Shown one piece after another: positions 36,203 to 45,192 of a stretch of 64,000 nt of DNA. The translations under genes and the position numbers were made by a program. The stretch comes from Lacinutrix mariniflava (lineage in GTDB: Bacteria > Bacteroidota > Bacteroidia > Flavobacteriales > Flavobacteriaceae), in NCBI RefSeq assembly GCF_001418015.1, contig NZ_LIQG01000027.1:229501-293500 (forward strand), in the 5' to 3' direction. Positions within the stretch are counted from its first letter, which is position 1, and each line of letters opens with the position of its first letter. Below the pieces are notes generated by a model. That model was not told the origin of the DNA. It did not search any database and worked only from the letters and a program-made list of their open reading frames with translations.

Positions 36203-38278
36203 ATGAAATCAATAAAATTTATATTCCTATTAGCGTTTCTATTCTCGCTATCGTCTTGCGAAAACGATAATAATATACCAATAAATGAAAGCTCAGAAAA
36301 TGGAGAGGCCAATCCCTTTTTACAAAACTTTGGAGATGCAATACAAGCTCGATTTATAGGCACAGTTGTAAACGAAGAAAATAATCCTGTTTCTGGCGTA
36401 ACTATTAGCATAGGTTCTACGTTTGCAACAACAGATGCAAACGGAGTGTTTTCTATAATTAGTGCTACAGTATATAGTAAATTTGCAAATATAAAAGCAA
36501 GTAAAGTTGGGTTTATTGATGGATTTAGAGCTGTGGTACCAACAAGTGGAGTGAACCAAGTTAAAATAATGCTTTTAGATCTTGATCCTACTGTTACTCT
36601 TACTGCTGGTCAAGCGTTAACTGTAGATTTACCAGATGGTACGGAGATAGATTTTTCAGGACAATTTACAAATCAATTTGGCGGTTCTTATCAAGGAGAT
36701 GTAGATGTTATTATTAAATCGTTAAGTGTAGATAATGAATATTTTTCGCAAATGATGCCCGGGAATTTAACAGCAGCAAACACCAATGGAGATTTAAGAG
36801 TTTTAGAATCTTACGGAATGATTGCAGTGGAGTTAAGAGGAGAAGGTGGAGAAGAGTTAAATATAGCTCCTGGAGAACCTGCAATTATAAGAGTTCCTGT
36901 TGCTACTAGTATTGTTAGTCCTCCAGCAACAATACCGCTTTGGTATTTTGATGAAGATAATGGATATTGGAAAGAAGAAGGTTTTGCAACTTTAGTTAAT
37001 GGTAAATACGAAGGAGAGGTTTCTCATTTTAGTTTCTGGAATTGCGATGCACCTTTTAATACTATCGATTTTTGTGTTACAATAGTAGATCAAAATAACA
37101 ATCCTATTCCTAATATTTTAGTACAAATAGAAAGAGATGCTACTGGTTGGAGTTCTACTACTTCTGGATATACAAACGATGATGGATTGGTTTGTGGTTT
37201 AGCGCCTGCAAATGAAAATTTAACGTTAACAGTGCCAGATTTTGGATGTTTAAATAACGACTTCTCTATGGCTTTAGGGCCTTATTCTGATGACCAAAAC
37301 ATATCGGTAATCGCACAAAGTGGAGGCGCTTTAATAACAAATTTTACCGCTATTTTTAACGATTGTAATGGAGATGCTATTACTAATGGATACCTTCAAT
37401 TAGTATATAACAACCAATCGCAAATAATTCCAATTACAGATGGAGAAATTGCTGTTGTAATAGATTATTGTGCTTCAGATACTTCGTATTTTGCACAAGT
37501 AATAGACGTTACTAATAGTCAGTCTACAGATGTTTTTAATGGGAATTTTACAGTGCCAACTACAGATTTAGGCACAGAAATGTCTTGTGTTGATTTAGTA
37601 GATACAGATGCTGATGGTATTTTTGATATTGATGAAGATGTAAACGGAAATAATAACTTAGATGATGATGATACCGATAATGATGGGATTCCAAATTACC
37701 AAGATGAAGACGATGATGGAGATGGAATAAATACAGCAGATGAAGATGCTAATAATGATGGTAACCCAATGAATGATGATACAGACGGAGATCTAACACC
37801 AGATTATTTAGACGATATTGATAACAATTCTAACATGTTTGATGCTGATATTTATGAAATAGGCTGTGTAATTGATGTTTATACCTACGATTTTTCATTG
37901 TACTATGAAGATGGTTCTTTTCCAAACTTTGTTTATAATTATTATGAAACTTTAACGGATGCGCAAAGTCAAGTTAATGCCTTGTCAATGCCTTACACAT
38001 CAATAGTTATTGGAGTGCAACAGCTTTATGTAAGAGTAGAAAGTGATAATACAGGACAAAATATAATTGGAGTTATTACTGCTTTAGGTTTCGAAGATAG
38101 TGATGGAGATGGTTTGTTTAATTGTGAGGAATTGTCTGGTGATGATTTTACAGAATCAACGTGTAATCCTAATGGGAATATTACAGATCCAAATGATCCA
38201 GACACAGATGGAGATGGCGTAGACGATTGTAGTGAAGCTACAAATGGTACAGATCCTAACGATCCATTAGACTTTTAA
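36203..38278 (+). CDS. Large secreted lipoprotein with carboxypeptidase-regulatory and calcium-binding repeat regions
   Basis: This 691-residue lipoprotein has a signal ending LSSCEND. A carboxypeptidase-regulatory-like beta domain follows (about 50-125; GTVVNEENNPVSGVTISIG). The middle part (about 130-450) is beta-rich with an SHFSFWNCD segment and a second regulatory-like domain. The C-terminal 220 residues hold thrombospondin type 3-like calcium repeats (DTDADGIFDIDEDVNG, DTDNDGIPNYQDEDDDGDGI) and another near the end. It is probably a surface or adhesion-related protein. No type IX sorting domain is visible at the end. Confidence 0.82.
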   Translation: MKSIKFIFLLAFLFSLSSCENDNNIPINESSENGEANPFLQNFGDAIQARFIGTVVNEENNPVSGVTISIGSTFATTDANGVFSIISATVYSKFANIKASKVGFIDGFRAVVPTSGVNQVKIMLLDLDPTVTLTAGQALTVDLPDGTEIDFSGQFTNQFGGSYQGDVDVIIKSLSVDNEYFSQMMPGNLTAANTNGDLRVLESYGMIAVELRGEGGEELNIAPGEPAIIRVPVATSIVSPPATIPLWYFDEDNGYWKEEGFATLVNGKYEGEVSHFSFWNCDAPFNTIDFCVTIVDQNNNPIPNILVQIERDATGWSSTTSGYTNDDGLVCGLAPANENLTLTVPDFGCLNNDFSMALGPYSDDQNISVIAQSGGALITNFTAIFNDCNGDAITNGYLQLVYNNQSQIIPITDGEIAVVIDYCASDTSYFAQVIDVTNSQSTDVFNGNFTVPTTDLGTEMSCVDLVDTDADGIFDIDEDVNGNNNLDDDDTDNDGIPNYQDEDDDGDGINTADEDANNDGNPMNDDTDGDLTPDYLDDIDNNSNMFDADIYEIGCVIDVYTYDFSLYYEDGSFPNFVYNYYETLTDAQSQVNALSMPYTSIVIGVQQLYVRVESDNTGQNIIGVITALGFEDSDGDGLFNCEELSGDDFTESTCNPNGNITDPNDPDTDGDGVDDCSEATNGTDPNDPLDF

Positions 38279-38297
38279 TTTAAATGCTATTAAATAT

Positions 38298-38326
38298 AAA
38301 AGCCACGATATGTATCGTGGCTTTTT
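38298..38326. terminator. Bidirectional terminator between convergent genes
   Basis: GCCACGAT (38302-38309) pairs with ATCGTGGC (38314-38321), extended by A/T pairs, with T runs on both strands. It separates the calcium-repeat lipoprotein from the convergent TlpA-like gene. Confidence 0.88.
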
Positions 38327-38348
38327 CTTTTTATAAAAACTTATTGAT

Positions 38349-40235
38349 TTAAGATTTTAATAAATCTATCATCAAGTCCATTTCTTGTTTTAATTTATCG
38401 GTATTACCACTAAAACCAACAGCTCTAAAGTTTATTTTCCCAGTTGGGCCAATAATTATTTTAGTTGGGATTCCTGTAATACCATATTTTTTAGCAACTT
38501 CGTAATCGTTACTATCTTCTACTTTCTCATCTATTAACACATGGAAATCGTAGTTGTTATCTTTAATAAATTTGGCGACTTTTTTTTCTCTGTTTTCACC
38601 ATCTTCAAAAGTATCAACAAAAAGTAAAACAACACTTTCATCGTCTTTATACTTTTCTACTACTTGTTGCATCCCTGGAAAAGAAACTTTACAAGGACCA
38701 CACCATGTTGCCCAGAAATCTAAAATCACAGTCTTTCCTTTTAAATCTCCAAGTGAAATATTTTCACCATCTAAGTTTTTAAGTACAAATTGTGGTGCTG
38801 CTTCGTCAAGCATAGACTTCTTTAATTCTGCTAATTCTCTTTCGTGATTAGCTTTGTCAATACCAATTATAATAGCATCAAAATCTGTAGCATCAGGGTT
38901 TACTGAAGTGTAAGCCGTTTTATAAAACTCTTTCATTTTACTAGTACCATTACCTTCACTTAAAAATGAATTCGCTTTTTCTGCCGCTAATTTATATTGT
39001 TTATCTGCTACGAGAAATTCGATATAACGATCGTTAACATCACTACTTTTACCATCTCCAACGGCCTTAGCTTGGTATTTCACAGCTTCTTTAATGTTGC
39101 CTAATTTGTATTGCAATAGCGCATAAGTATCTGCGAACATGTTGTAAGAATTGTCGATACTTGTTAGGTATTGGTTTTCTGTATAATAAGATGGTTTATT
39201 CGCAACATCTTTTTTAGCTTCCATCAATAAATCTAAAGAGGCTTTAGAAAGTTGAGATGCAAGTTCCATGTTTTCTCCTTCTTCAGCAGCTGGCCAAGCA
39301 ACACTATTATATAACCCAGCCTTGTCATTTGGATCAGTAATTTTGCTAGCATACAAATTAAACCCAGCTTCGTCACCTTCTTCAAATTTTAGAACAGCAA
39401 TACTGTTTGCTGCATAAGATAATTTAGAATCCATCCCAAAATCTGTTTCAATTTCTTTAAAAATATTTTCTTTCTCAACTAAAGTTTCAGCATCAAAGAA
39501 GCTATTCATTAAAGATTGTTGTTTTAGTTTCCCTTTTGGGAATTTAGAAATAGCAATCTCAGAGATAGAATCGACACCTTTTGAGTCTCTTAGGTTTCTA
39601 TAGATAGTGCTTATTTTAATGTAATCTTCTTCAGTTAATTCTTGTTTAGAAGATATTTCAGCTAACATATTATTTGCTAAAACTTTACCTTTCTTATTGT
39701 CGCTTCTCATAACAGAACTTAAGTATCTAGTTCCCCAAAGCTCTTTAAGTTCTGGATTTGCCGCTATATCAGCATCAAGTGTTTGTACTAAAACATCAGC
39801 ATCACCTTCTAGACCGTAATTTTGCCCGTTACCCGATTTATAGGCTTCCATGCTTGATTTACTACCAACAATGGTGTTTCCATCTTTGTCTAAAACAGGA
39901 AATAAGTATCCTTTTTTGTCGTTGTCTAAATATGCTCCATCAACTTTTAAGTTAAGAGCGATAGCTGTAATAGAATCTGGAATTGAAATAGTTGCTTTTC
40001 CATTTTTAAAACTTAAATCTTGAGGGTAAGCTTTGTAGCCATTAAGCATGTAGTAAAAACCTTCCATATCTTGATCTTCACCATTATATGTAATTGTAAT
40101 AGGTTTGTTATGCGTTACAATGTCTGATGATAATTCAAAATCTCCCATTGTAAGCGTATTCGATTTTTCTACTTCTTTTTTACAAGAGAGAACAAGAAGG
40201 ACTACTAGTAGTAATCCGGTTGATAAATGTTTCAT
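38349..40235 (-). CDS. TlpA-like thioredoxin lipoprotein with long N-terminal region
   Basis: This 628-residue lipoprotein has a signal ending VLSCKKE. The last 145 residues are a TlpA/redoxin domain with the active site WATWCGPCK (Cys about 512 and 515) and the cis-proline loop GITGIPTK. The first 110 residues look like the beta domain often found in front of such proteins in Bacteroidota, and the middle 300 residues are helical and repeat-like. It probably acts in periplasmic thiol-disulfide exchange, with the long N-terminal part giving specificity. It has no partner in an operon. Confidence 0.85.
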   Translation of the reverse strand: MKHLSTGLLLVVLLVLSCKKEVEKSNTLTMGDFELSSDIVTHNKPITITYNGEDQDMEGFYYMLNGYKAYPQDLSFKNGKATISIPDSITAIALNLKVDGAYLDNDKKGYLFPVLDKDGNTIVGSKSSMEAYKSGNGQNYGLEGDADVLVQTLDADIAANPELKELWGTRYLSSVMRSDNKKGKVLANNMLAEISSKQELTEEDYIKISTIYRNLRDSKGVDSISEIAISKFPKGKLKQQSLMNSFFDAETLVEKENIFKEIETDFGMDSKLSYAANSIAVLKFEEGDEAGFNLYASKITDPNDKAGLYNSVAWPAAEEGENMELASQLSKASLDLLMEAKKDVANKPSYYTENQYLTSIDNSYNMFADTYALLQYKLGNIKEAVKYQAKAVGDGKSSDVNDRYIEFLVADKQYKLAAEKANSFLSEGNGTSKMKEFYKTAYTSVNPDATDFDAIIIGIDKANHERELAELKKSMLDEAAPQFVLKNLDGENISLGDLKGKTVILDFWATWCGPCKVSFPGMQQVVEKYKDDESVVLLFVDTFEDGENREKKVAKFIKDNNYDFHVLIDEKVEDSNDYEVAKKYGITGIPTKIIIGPTGKINFRAVGFSGNTDKLKQEMDLMIDLLKS

Positions 40236-40316
40236 TTTTATGTTTTTGATTGATTGGTTAATTCTATAAAATTAGTAAAATGAAAATTAATCTTGGGCTA
40301 ATTAAAAGTTATTATT

Positions 40317-41024
40317 CTAGTTTGCTCTATTTAAGCGATTAAAAACCAAGTACCCAAGAAGTAGAAATAGTCCAAATGAACTTGTAAACAACCAGACGTC
40401 TATATTTTCTATTGGGTGAAAAAGCATATTAAATATATCATTAAATAGTAGAAGAGGATCGCTTAATATCTCCCATGAATTATAACGTAAAAACCGACCA
40501 ATATAAACACCAAAAGCAGATAAGAACACTGTTACGATAATTATTGCTTCAGATGTTTTGTTGCTTAAAAATGCTAACAAGGCGTTTTTCATTTGAAGTA
40601 AAGAGAAATAAAACAACAGTATTCCTGTAACTGCGAATGTGCTAATGACTAAAGTATCAATCCAAATGTTGCTATAAGTACTTCTGCTTAAATGAAACAA
40701 ATCTGTAATTATATAAGGTGCATTGGGTAAAAAGACCATCCATAAACCAAAGATTAAGACGAAGCTTATTTTGTTAGGCTTTTTTATATTAGATAAATAC
40801 ATGGTAATTATATAAGGTATAATAGCTAAAAATACATTCCAGACTAAAAAAGTATAATAAAGTGTTTTGGTAATTGCAATTCTAAGAAATAGAATAACAA
40901 AACTAAATAACATAAGCATAAATAGAATACTAAGGGAATGCGCTTGTTTAGGAAATAAGGTTTTTAATATATTTCCAATCTTCCTTTTTTTAAGGTATTT
41001 GATTTCACGAATTTCAGGATTCAT
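40317..41024 (-). CDS. DUF1361 integral membrane protein
   Basis: This 235-residue protein has about seven membrane segments and the DUF1361-like segment WMVFLPNAPYIITDLFHL (about 116-133). The function is unknown. It is the last gene of the six-gene minus-strand membrane operon and overlaps the preceding gene by 11 bases, so it is likely translated together with it. Confidence 0.75.
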   Translation of the reverse strand: MNPEIREIKYLKKRKIGNILKTLFPKQAHSLSILFMLMLFSFVILFLRIAITKTLYYTFLVWNVFLAIIPYIITMYLSNIKKPNKISFVLIFGLWMVFLPNAPYIITDLFHLSRSTYSNIWIDTLVISTFAVTGILLFYFSLLQMKNALLAFLSNKTSEAIIIVTVFLSAFGVYIGRFLRYNSWEILSDPLLLFNDIFNMLFHPIENIDVWLFTSSFGLFLLLGYLVFNRLNRAN

Positions 41025-41406
41025 TTTTAATGCTTTTTTTGTTAATAGAAATATCTGTAATCAATATAAATATTGTGCCTAAAGTATAAGCGATGAGGTC
41101 TTGAATGCTAAAGGAGGTCCCAAAGATTGTTGAAATTAACCTATTGTGTCTTAAATTAAAATAATCTAGAATGTTTGCGAGTTGTAAGAATTCAACAGAA
41201 AATGCAATTAAAAGAACAATTATTGATAAGGGCATTGGTTTTAAGGCTACAAAGCTTTTTATAAAACAGTAGATTAGAATTACCGATAGGAAGTCTCCAA
41301 ATGTGTGCCTAATAAAACCGCCTTTTAAGAATAGTGCAATTGCAATTTCTATTAATAGTAAAGTGTAAAAAGCTGCAAAGTAATAGGGTTGAAATGTAAT
41401 TTTCAT
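41014..41406 (-). CDS. DUF2809-like small membrane protein
   Basis: This 130-residue protein with four predicted membrane segments resembles the DUF2809 family, which has a VanZ-like look (GGFIRHTFGDFLSVILIYCF, then SVEFLQLANI). The function is unknown. It overlaps its neighbours by 4 bases upstream and 11 bases downstream. Confidence 0.72.
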   Translation of the reverse strand: MKITFQPYYFAAFYTLLLIEIAIALFLKGGFIRHTFGDFLSVILIYCFIKSFVALKPMPLSIIVLLIAFSVEFLQLANILDYFNLRHNRLISTIFGTSFSIQDLIAYTLGTIFILITDISINKKSIKNES

Positions 41407-42056
41407 ATGATGTCTATTTTTTTACCAAGAAACTTGGGTTGTACATTAAAAACAACGTCTAAAACGGCTTTAGTTTTCGCTAAATATTCTCTAAGGTTTG
41501 TTTTAAAACCATAACGTCCAGTTATATTTTTTGCATTAAAGGCAATGGCATTAATGCCATTTTGTTTAGCTAAATAAATAGCACGTTCGTTATGAAATTT
41601 CTGAGAAATGATTGTGCACTCTGTTAAACAAAATATGGCTTTAGCTCTAATTACTGAGTCTAATGTTCTAAAACCTGCATAGTCTAAGAAAATTTTATGC
41701 TCAGGTATTCCTTTGGCGATTAAATCTTCTTTAAAGGTTGTAGGTTCGTCGTATTCTTCAATACCATTATCTCCACTTGCTAAAACAAAATCTATTTTTC
41801 CAGCTTTATATAATTTAACGGTTGCATCTATTCTGTATTTATAGTATAAATTGATGTTTCCATTTTTAAGATATTTGCCAGCTCCTAAAACCAATCCAAC
41901 TTTGTTTTTAGGAATGTTCTCGGTTTTGGAAAATGTTTTACCTTCTGCATTATAAATAATAATACTATTGCATATTACTGCAAACGTAATGGTAAGCAAA
42001 GCAATAATACTTAGCCTTTTTGTGTACTTAAATAGTTTAGTTTTAAACCTGTTCAT
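41403..42056 (-). CDS. SanA/YdcF-family (DUF218) membrane-anchored protein
   Basis: This 217-residue protein has one N-terminal membrane segment and a DUF218 domain facing the periplasm: VGLVLGAGKYLKNG, FVLASGDNG and LDYAGFRTLDSVIRAKAIF are the conserved parts. SanA-type proteins affect envelope permeability in other bacteria, and the biochemical activity is unknown. It overlaps the DUF2809 gene by 4 bases and the Coq4-like gene by 14. Confidence 0.83.
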   Translation of the reverse strand: MNRFKTKLFKYTKRLSIIALLTITFAVICNSIIIYNAEGKTFSKTENIPKNKVGLVLGAGKYLKNGNINLYYKYRIDATVKLYKAGKIDFVLASGDNGIEEYDEPTTFKEDLIAKGIPEHKIFLDYAGFRTLDSVIRAKAIFCLTECTIISQKFHNERAIYLAKQNGINAIAFNAKNITGRYGFKTNLREYLAKTKAVLDVVFNVQPKFLGKKIDII

Positions 42057-42549
42057 AAATTGTGTTTTTAATAGTTTGGATATGTTTTTTAGAAAAGAGA
42101 CCTTTTCTTAATTCTTCAATATTTGCTTTTAATAAGGGCTTGAAATCTAGACTATGAAATACATTTGCTTGCTTTCCTATTTTAAAAGATTTCAAATAAT
42201 AGTTTAAATAATCTGGTAGAATAATAGAGCCTAAAATAATAGCTCCAAATAAATACGGACTACGCTTGCCATTACCTAAACTTAAATACTGCAATGCAAT
42301 TTCATCCTCTACCTTTGTACTGTAACCAGTTAGAACATGATAGCAATCGTGACGTTCCACTTTTGGAATAAGCTCGAAATTGTTTTTCTTTAAAAATAAG
42401 CCTAAGCTATAACCTAAACTTTCTTTAGAATAGGAGAGTAGCTCGTTTTTAGTAATTTTCCAAGGTTCGTGGTTTTTATAAATACGCGTGTAGATTTTAC
42501 TGGAAATAGCGAAGAGCCAATTTATAAGTTGCTTTCTTAATTTTTTCAT
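42043..42549 (-). CDS. Coq4-like protein
   Basis: This 168-residue protein carries the zinc-binding pattern HDxxHx11E seen in Coq4 proteins (ERHDCYHVLTGYSTKVEDE, about 66-84), followed by a hydrophobic segment. Coq4 is needed for ubiquinone synthesis in eukaryotes and some bacteria. Flavobacteria normally use menaquinone, so the role here must differ, and a lipid-linked substrate is a guess. It lies in the middle of the membrane operon and overlaps both neighbours. Confidence 0.7.
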   Translation of the reverse strand: MKKLRKQLINWLFAISSKIYTRIYKNHEPWKITKNELLSYSKESLGYSLGLFLKKNNFELIPKVERHDCYHVLTGYSTKVEDEIALQYLSLGNGKRSPYLFGAIILGSIILPDYLNYYLKSFKIGKQANVFHSLDFKPLLKANIEELRKGLFSKKHIQTIKNTIYEQV

Positions 42550-42920
42550 GAGCGTTTTTCTTTAGCAAACCAAACCCATGATTGTGCAGTTGTTAAATAA
42601 GCAGAAATTAAGAAGCTAACAAAAAAAGAATCAAAATTAGAGGCTTTTACTCCATAAAGACATAAGATAGAAGCAACAATAGCGTAGTACGGAAAGCACC
42701 TTTTTGCTAACGATTTGTTGTCTTCCTTTTCTTTTCTTAATGCCCAGAATACAGGACAAATAGTAATTACTATTGTAAGTGATACACAAATGCTGATTGG
42801 AATTAATGACAACACTACAATTGGAGCAAAATCTAAATCGCCTTCTTGTATAAGATAAATAACCCAAAAAATACTTGACGCTAGTAATATGGATTTTCCT
42901 ATGTTGGATGGAATATTCAT
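42546..42920 (-). CDS. Uncharacterised four-segment membrane protein
   Basis: I do not recognise this 124-residue protein. It has four hydrophobic segments and a short basic loop (ALRKEKEDNKSLAKR) between the second and third. Its start codon overlaps the stop of the upstream gene by one base (TAATG) and its stop overlaps the Coq4-like start (ATGA), so it is translated as part of the operon. Confidence 0.7.
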   Translation of the reverse strand: MNIPSNIGKSILLASSIFWVIYLIQEGDLDFAPIVVLSLIPISICVSLTIVITICPVFWALRKEKEDNKSLAKRCFPYYAIVASILCLYGVKASNFDSFFVSFLISAYLTTAQSWVWFAKEKRS

Positions 42921-44323
42921 TAGTCAATATGTGTTTCAGAATTACTATGCTCTTGAAAATTCGCAAAGGTGTATTCTTGCCAGTTTCTAGTATTAATATC
43001 TTTTAAATAAGCTGTGTGTTTAATAAATATTGCTTGATTGTTTGAAGAACTTAGTGTTCCTTTCTCGCGTAGATCATATAAAATATAAGAGTTGTTATTA
43101 GATAAGTGTATTAGGTAATTAACATCTAAAGATTCTGCGTTATTAATGTTGTATTTCGTTATAAATGCATCCCAATTAACAGTGCTTAAGCCAATAAGTA
43201 AAACAAAAGCTATTTGTGTATTAGCTCTAAATAGAAACAGTAGATTCTTAATTTTAAGGACCTTTAAAAAGGTTGTTCTTAGACCAGTAAAAGTGAGTAG
43301 TAAGTAAATGTAGACGCCTAAACGTTTGTATGTAAATCCATGTGCAGAAACATAATCGTTATTTTTAATTACAATTAAAATCACTAAAACTGCGTTTAAT
43401 ATAATCCATGCAAAAGCCAAGAATTTAAGTGTTTTATTGTCATTATAGAAGTTTATATTTCCTCTAAAAAAGTAGAGAATAATTACAATGGCCATTATAA
43501 TAGAGGCTATTAAAGCATTAATGCCATTGTGAACTTGACTAGATAGTGTAACGGCATCGTACGATGATGAAACGTTTAAAGCTATAATATCTGTAACTAA
43601 ATAGAATATAATTAGCACATTAAGTAAAAGCATAAGTGTGGTGCCTAATTGCTGTTCTTTTTTTAATTTTTCTTCGGAAAAACTACCGGTTTTAAAGAGT
43701 GTGTTGCCAGCATCTAAATCTGATTGTGTCGCTGGCTCTACGTGTACAGGGTTTATAATATTGCTGAATAAAAAATAACCTAAGACTGAGAATAAAATCC
43801 ATTGGATATTGATGAAGCTAAAGTTTATTTGAGAAATAAGATCGTTAAAAACGGAGTTTCCATTTTTGTAAAGTAGTATGAAAACAATTATAAAAACTAA
43901 TGGAATACCTATAAGTTTTATCCAATGTAAAAGGTCTATATCTTTTTTTAATTTTGGTTGTTCTTCTTTTTCATTGTGGTCGAAGTTTCTATGGAAAAAG
44001 CCCGCAATACTAGTGTATATTCCATTTAACCAGTTTACAAAGATTGAAGATTTTGATTCTGTAATGTTACCAACCAAAGTAAAGAAAACAATAATATTAG
44101 CAATTAAAGATAAAAATGAATGTTGAAAGAATACTAACGCGGCAGTTAATAAGTACAGCAGTGCATACGTTAACGTTGTTCTGTTTTTAAACTTATTGGT
44201 GTTACCAATAATTAAAATAATTAAAGTTAGTACGCTGAAAAGGGATATGTTTAAACCAATATTCTGACCATAGAATAAAATGCTAAATAAAAAAGACGAG
44301 ATAATAAGGGTAGTTTGTTTCAT
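42920..44323 (-). CDS. DUF4153/DUF4173-like multi-spanning membrane protein
   Basis: This 467-residue protein has about eleven membrane segments, and the characteristic stretch GFTYKRLGVYIYLLLTFTGL near 330 suggests the DUF4153/DUF4173 group. The C-terminal part (about 385-467) is a soluble tail with a LYDLREKGTLSSSN segment. The function is unknown. It is the first gene of the six-gene membrane operon, and a 17-bp palindrome stands directly upstream, between it and the winged-helix gene. Confidence 0.75.
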   Translation of the reverse strand: MKQTTLIISSFLFSILFYGQNIGLNISLFSVLTLIILIIGNTNKFKNRTTLTYALLYLLTAALVFFQHSFLSLIANIIVFFTLVGNITESKSSIFVNWLNGIYTSIAGFFHRNFDHNEKEEQPKLKKDIDLLHWIKLIGIPLVFIIVFILLYKNGNSVFNDLISQINFSFINIQWILFSVLGYFLFSNIINPVHVEPATQSDLDAGNTLFKTGSFSEEKLKKEQQLGTTLMLLLNVLIIFYLVTDIIALNVSSSYDAVTLSSQVHNGINALIASIIMAIVIILYFFRGNINFYNDNKTLKFLAFAWIILNAVLVILIVIKNNDYVSAHGFTYKRLGVYIYLLLTFTGLRTTFLKVLKIKNLLFLFRANTQIAFVLLIGLSTVNWDAFITKYNINNAESLDVNYLIHLSNNNSYILYDLREKGTLSSSNNQAIFIKHTAYLKDINTRNWQEYTFANFQEHSNSETHID

Positions 44324-44339
44324 AATTGTTTTTTAAAGT

Positions 44340-44356
44340 ACTTTGAATTTCAAAGT
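44340..44356. promoter_or_regulatory. 17-bp palindromic operator before the DUF4173 operon
   Basis: ACTTTGAATTTCAAAGT is a perfect palindrome around a central T. It ends 17 bases from the DUF4173 start codon. Two related copies lie upstream of the 45797 operon. The winged-helix regulator encoded immediately upstream is the natural candidate to bind it. Confidence 0.7.
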
Positions 44357-44376
44357 GATTGTATAAAAAAAAGGAT

Positions 44377-44670
44377 TTAAGTTTTATGTATTAGCTTTTC
44401 TAGTGCGTTAATGTGTTTTTTAAATTCGGCTTTACCAAGCTTAGTTGTGCTATATCTTGTATTTGGTTTTTTGCCAATAAATTGCTTTTCAATTTTAATA
44501 TACTCGGCTTTTTCTAATGCTTTGGTATGGCTTGCTAAATTACCGTCTGTAGCACCAAGTAGCTCTTTAAGCATATTAAAATCGGCATATTCATTCACCA
44601 TTAAAATAGACATAATGCCCAGTCTAATTCTGTGATCGAATAGTTTATTTATGTTAGTTATTATGCTCAT
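44377..44670 (-). CDS. Winged-helix transcriptional regulator (HTH_34-like)
   Basis: This 97-residue protein is a single winged-helix domain of the small MarR/PadR-like type: RLGIMSILMVNEYADFNML opens it, TDGNLASHTKALEKAEYI is the recognition region, and RYSTTKLGKAEF forms the wing. It has no ligand domain. It lies between the two membrane-protein operons and is transcribed in their direction. Matching 17-bp palindromes stand before both, so it probably controls them. Confidence 0.85.
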   Translation of the reverse strand: MSIITNINKLFDHRIRLGIMSILMVNEYADFNMLKELLGATDGNLASHTKALEKAEYIKIEKQFIGKKPNTRYSTTKLGKAEFKKHINALEKLIHKT

Positions 44671-44791
44671 ATATTTCTTACAAAACTTGAAACCTTATCT
44701 TAAATAGAAGACTAAAAAGACGACTGTTGGTGATGGTGTTATTTCGTGTAAATTTAAATTTTGACTATTTCTTTTGAATAAATTTATATAA

Positions 44792-44872
44792 TTAATAAGA
44801 CATGATGATTGGAGTTCCAAAAACAATTAAATAGAACACTAATGATGCTAAAATCCATAAGAACGAACTCAT
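44792..44872 (-). CDS. Small 26-residue membrane peptide
   Basis: A 27-codon frame begins with ATG at 44872, overlapping the stop of the EF-hand gene as ATGA. It encodes 26 residues: a short polar start (MSSF), one hydrophobic stretch long enough to cross the membrane, and a C-terminal MSY. The 4-base overlap is of the same type as the one between the two upstream genes, so it looks like a real, coupled last gene of this operon. I do not recognise a family. Confidence 0.6.
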   Translation of the reverse strand: MSSFLWILASLVFYLIVFGTPIIMSY

Positions 44873-45192
44873 TTTCCGTAATCAATTTCATTCTTATCAA
44901 TATATTTCATCTTTCTAAAGAGAAAAGATATTCCACCTGCAAATAAACCAAATATTAAAGACATTGGAATAAGCATTAAAAAAGCTTGCTTTGTTGTTTT
45001 GCGCTTTGTCAATTGTTTAGCAGTGGCAATAGAGTTTTTTGTTATCTCTTTGTTGTCAATTAAACCATTTTTATCTGTATCGTAAAAAGCGACGCGTTCC
45101 TCGAACTTAATATTAGAGTAATACGTATAAACCGCTCCACATGCGTAAACCAGTAGTGCTGCAATTATTCCTATTTTTAATGTTCTACTCAT
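44869..45192 (-). CDS. Membrane protein with an EF-hand
   Basis: This 107-residue protein has an N-terminal membrane segment (about 5-25), one EF-hand-like calcium loop DTDKNGLIDNKE (about 38-49), and a second membrane segment (about 70-92). The loop should lie on the periplasmic side if the N-terminus is inside. The start overlaps the previous gene by four bases and the end overlaps the 26-residue peptide by three. I do not recognise a named family. Calcium sensing at the membrane is only a guess. Confidence 0.72.
   Translation of the reverse strand: MSRTLKIGIIAALLVYACGAVYTYYSNIKFEERVAFYDTDKNGLIDNKEITKNSIATAKQLTKRKTTKQAFLMLIPMSLIFGLFAGGISFLFRKMKYIDKNEIDYGK

Noticed and set aside
36203-38278. 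Type IX secretion sorting domain in the calcium-repeat lipoprotein
   Set aside because: The protein ends with calcium repeats and has no C-terminal sorting motif; it has a lipoprotein signal instead.
42637-42966. Minus-strand frame overlapping the DUF4173 and four-segment membrane genes
   Set aside because: Low-complexity shadow in another frame; the two real genes are joined by a TAATG overlap and leave no room for it.
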